Positions 63,088 to 64,000 of a stretch of DNA of 64,000 nt are shown in pieces; position 1 is the stretch's first letter, and each line of letters starts with the position of its first letter. Source of the DNA: an uncultured Bacilli bacterium (GTDB lineage: Bacteria > Bacillota_I > Bacilli_A > RF39 > UBA660); NCBI GenBank assembly GCA_934141535.1, contig CAKPCH010000004.1, positions 1 through 64,000 on the forward strand, given 5' to 3'. The position numbers were made by a program, and so were the translations under genes. The notes beneath the pieces were generated by a model. That model did no database searches, was not told the DNA's origin, and saw only the letters and a list, made by a program, of their open reading frames with translations.

Positions 63088-63625
63088 AAGTTTAGAAGCA
63101 ATATTTAAAAATTTAGAAGGAAATGTTTTAACAGTTTGTATAGATCAAGAATTAAATAATGAATTAGAAAAAAATAATAAAATTAATTTATATGCTATAA
63201 ACTCTAATCAAAGTAATAAGGGTTTAAAAAGTAGTCATAATAGAAGTAGTAAAAAAATTAATAATAAAGGTAAAAAGATAAATATTAAAAAATTAAGAAA
63301 ATATATTAATAAAAAATCAGTTGATTATATGTTTTGTAATATGAATGAAATGATTACATATTATAAATATTTTATTAGAGATAGCATATATTTAAATAAT
63401 AATAAATTATATATATATTCTGACTTTAGTATAGATCCATCTTTTATAATAAAAAAGTATAAAAGATATAATTGTGAAGTAGAAAAAAGAGAATATAAAA
63501 ATGGTTATTTATTAATAATAGATAATACTAAAAGTAAAAATAATTATATGAAAGATAAATTATATTTTTTAAGAGATACTCTTTATAATATAGCAGAATT
63601 AATAGGAAATATAATGGTTAGTTAG
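63080..63625 (+). CDS. Unknown soluble protein
   Basis: A 181-aa basic protein overlapping the end of tcdA by 8 bases. Visible features: VLTVCIDQELNNELEK near the start, a Lys/Asn/Ser-rich linker (KSSHNRSSKKINNKGKK), VDYMFCNMNEMITYYKYFIR, and a final YLLIIDN strand. The alternating strands hint at a degenerate nucleotide-binding or methyltransferase fold, but no motif is convincing. Confidence 0.5.
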   Translation: MFKSLEAIFKNLEGNVLTVCIDQELNNELEKNNKINLYAINSNQSNKGLKSSHNRSSKKINNKGKKINIKKLRKYINKKSVDYMFCNMNEMITYYKYFIRDSIYLNNNKLYIYSDFSIDPSFIIKKYKRYNCEVEKREYKNGYLLIIDNTKSKNNYMKDKLYFLRDTLYNIAELIGNIMVS

Positions 63626-63631
63626 GTGAAA

Positions 63632-64000
63632 ATGAAAGCAATATTTAGTGATTTTGATGGTACTTTTTATGATAAAGATTATGATAAAAATATAGAGTTA
63701 ATAAACAGTTTAGATGTTGATTTTATAGTTGCTACAGGACGTCATATAAATTCTTTAAGTAAAGATTTAAAAGCAAAATGTAGGTATTATATATGTAATG
63801 ATGGTGCTTATGTTTTGGATGAAAATAAAAATTTTATATATAAGAATTCAATGAATAATAATAGTGTATTAAGCATATTAGAAAAAATTAAAGAGTTAAA
63901 AATAGATGATTATTTCTTTGATTCATATACTAAACAATCAAAAGAGTTAACATTTCCTATAAATAAAATTTCAGTTAAAATTAAAGATAGAAAAAATATA
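63632..64000 (+). CDS. HAD-superfamily (Cof-type) hydrolase, 5' part
   Basis: The first 123 codons of a gene cut by the window end. The Cof/HAD motif I is AIFSDFDGTFYDKDYDKN; VDFIVATGRHINSL (motif II region) and YYICNDGAYVLDENK follow, as in YidA/Cof sugar-phosphate phosphatases. GTTAGGTGA precedes the ATG. Motifs III and IV lie beyond the window. Confidence 0.85.
   Translation, partial: MKAIFSDFDGTFYDKDYDKNIELINSLDVDFIVATGRHINSLSKDLKAKCRYYICNDGAYVLDENKNFIYKNSMNNNSVLSILEKIKELKIDDYFFDSYTKQSKELTFPINKISVKIKDRKNI

Overview
The window is very AT-rich DNA, densely coded, with small gaps, Gram-positive ribosome-binding sites (AGGAGG, GGTGAT) and short poly-T terminators. Gene order is Bacilli-like: ylbD-ylbE-rsmD, dnaG-rpoD-trmK, rpsO-pnp, parE-parC and sufC-sufD-sufS. 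Several sporulation-linked genes are present (spoVAC-D-E behind a sigma-G-like promoter, ylbD/ylbE, ylbJ, a yjcZ-like small protein, a dacF-like carboxypeptidase). Together these suggest an uncultured low-GC Firmicute (Bacilli, Erysipelotrichia- or RF39-like, probably gut-associated) with genome-reduction traits: a short AlaRS and a three-gene SUF set. The exact order cannot be fixed from this window. No rRNA, tRNA, CRISPR array, transposase or reverse transcriptase was seen.

Layout. 1-2.3 kb: the tail of a variable surface-protein gene, the spoVA operon, then a headless fragment of a second such gene. 2.4-8.2 kb: mtaB, ylbD, ylbE, rsmD, then a dockerin-bearing glucosaminidase and a membrane-anchored cadherin-like protein. 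8.3-13.3 kb: DUF6512-like gene, uvsE, dnaG, rpoD, trmK. 13.3-17 kb: a PilB/GspE-type ATPase facing two pseudopilins, ylbJ, an InlB-repeat protein. 17.6-24.3 kb: def, Nudix, a helicase remnant, yjcZ-like, ftsW/spoVE, rpsO, pnp, ndk, HIT. 24.5-27.2 kb: SUF operon. 27.3-29.6 kb: a coiled-coil protein and a full-length variable pilin. 29.9-38.6 kb: mutL, acyltransferase, amidoligase, RsgI-like, GNAT, PHP, dacF, CYTH. 38.6-44.4 kb: an accessory stretch (Nudix, flavodoxin, small membrane proteins, broken genes, a second type of variable surface protein and a chimeric remnant). 44.5-54.3 kb: parE-parC, uvrC, a metalloprotease-like gene, proS, frr. 54.5-55.5 kb: another variable pilin. 55.6-64 kb: AI-2E-type permease, kinase, cmk, alaS, thioredoxin-like, ttcA-like, queH, tcdA, HAD hydrolase.

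The strongest signal is a dispersed family of six loci (1-90, 1948-2328, 28571-29605, 41498-42847, 42919-43487, 54501-55547) sharing a C-terminal DUF6273/C-type-lectin-like module. Five of them have a short hypervariable block (15-19 codons) between conserved YWxxTP..AWxV and GVRPV flanks. These blocks are GC-rich islands made mostly of NNC/NNT codons: 42 of 87 codons end in C, in a genome that otherwise avoids C in third positions. This is the pattern left by adenine-targeted mutagenesis of AAY template codons by a diversity-generating retroelement (DGR). No template repeat or reverse transcriptase lies in the window, so the machinery would have to act in trans. Intact members carry either a type IV prepilin or a CalY/TasA-like N-terminus, share a leader and promoter, and could be assembled by the pilus ATPase and pseudopilins at 13.3-16 kb. 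The headless and chimeric fragments look like donor cassettes or scars of recombination.
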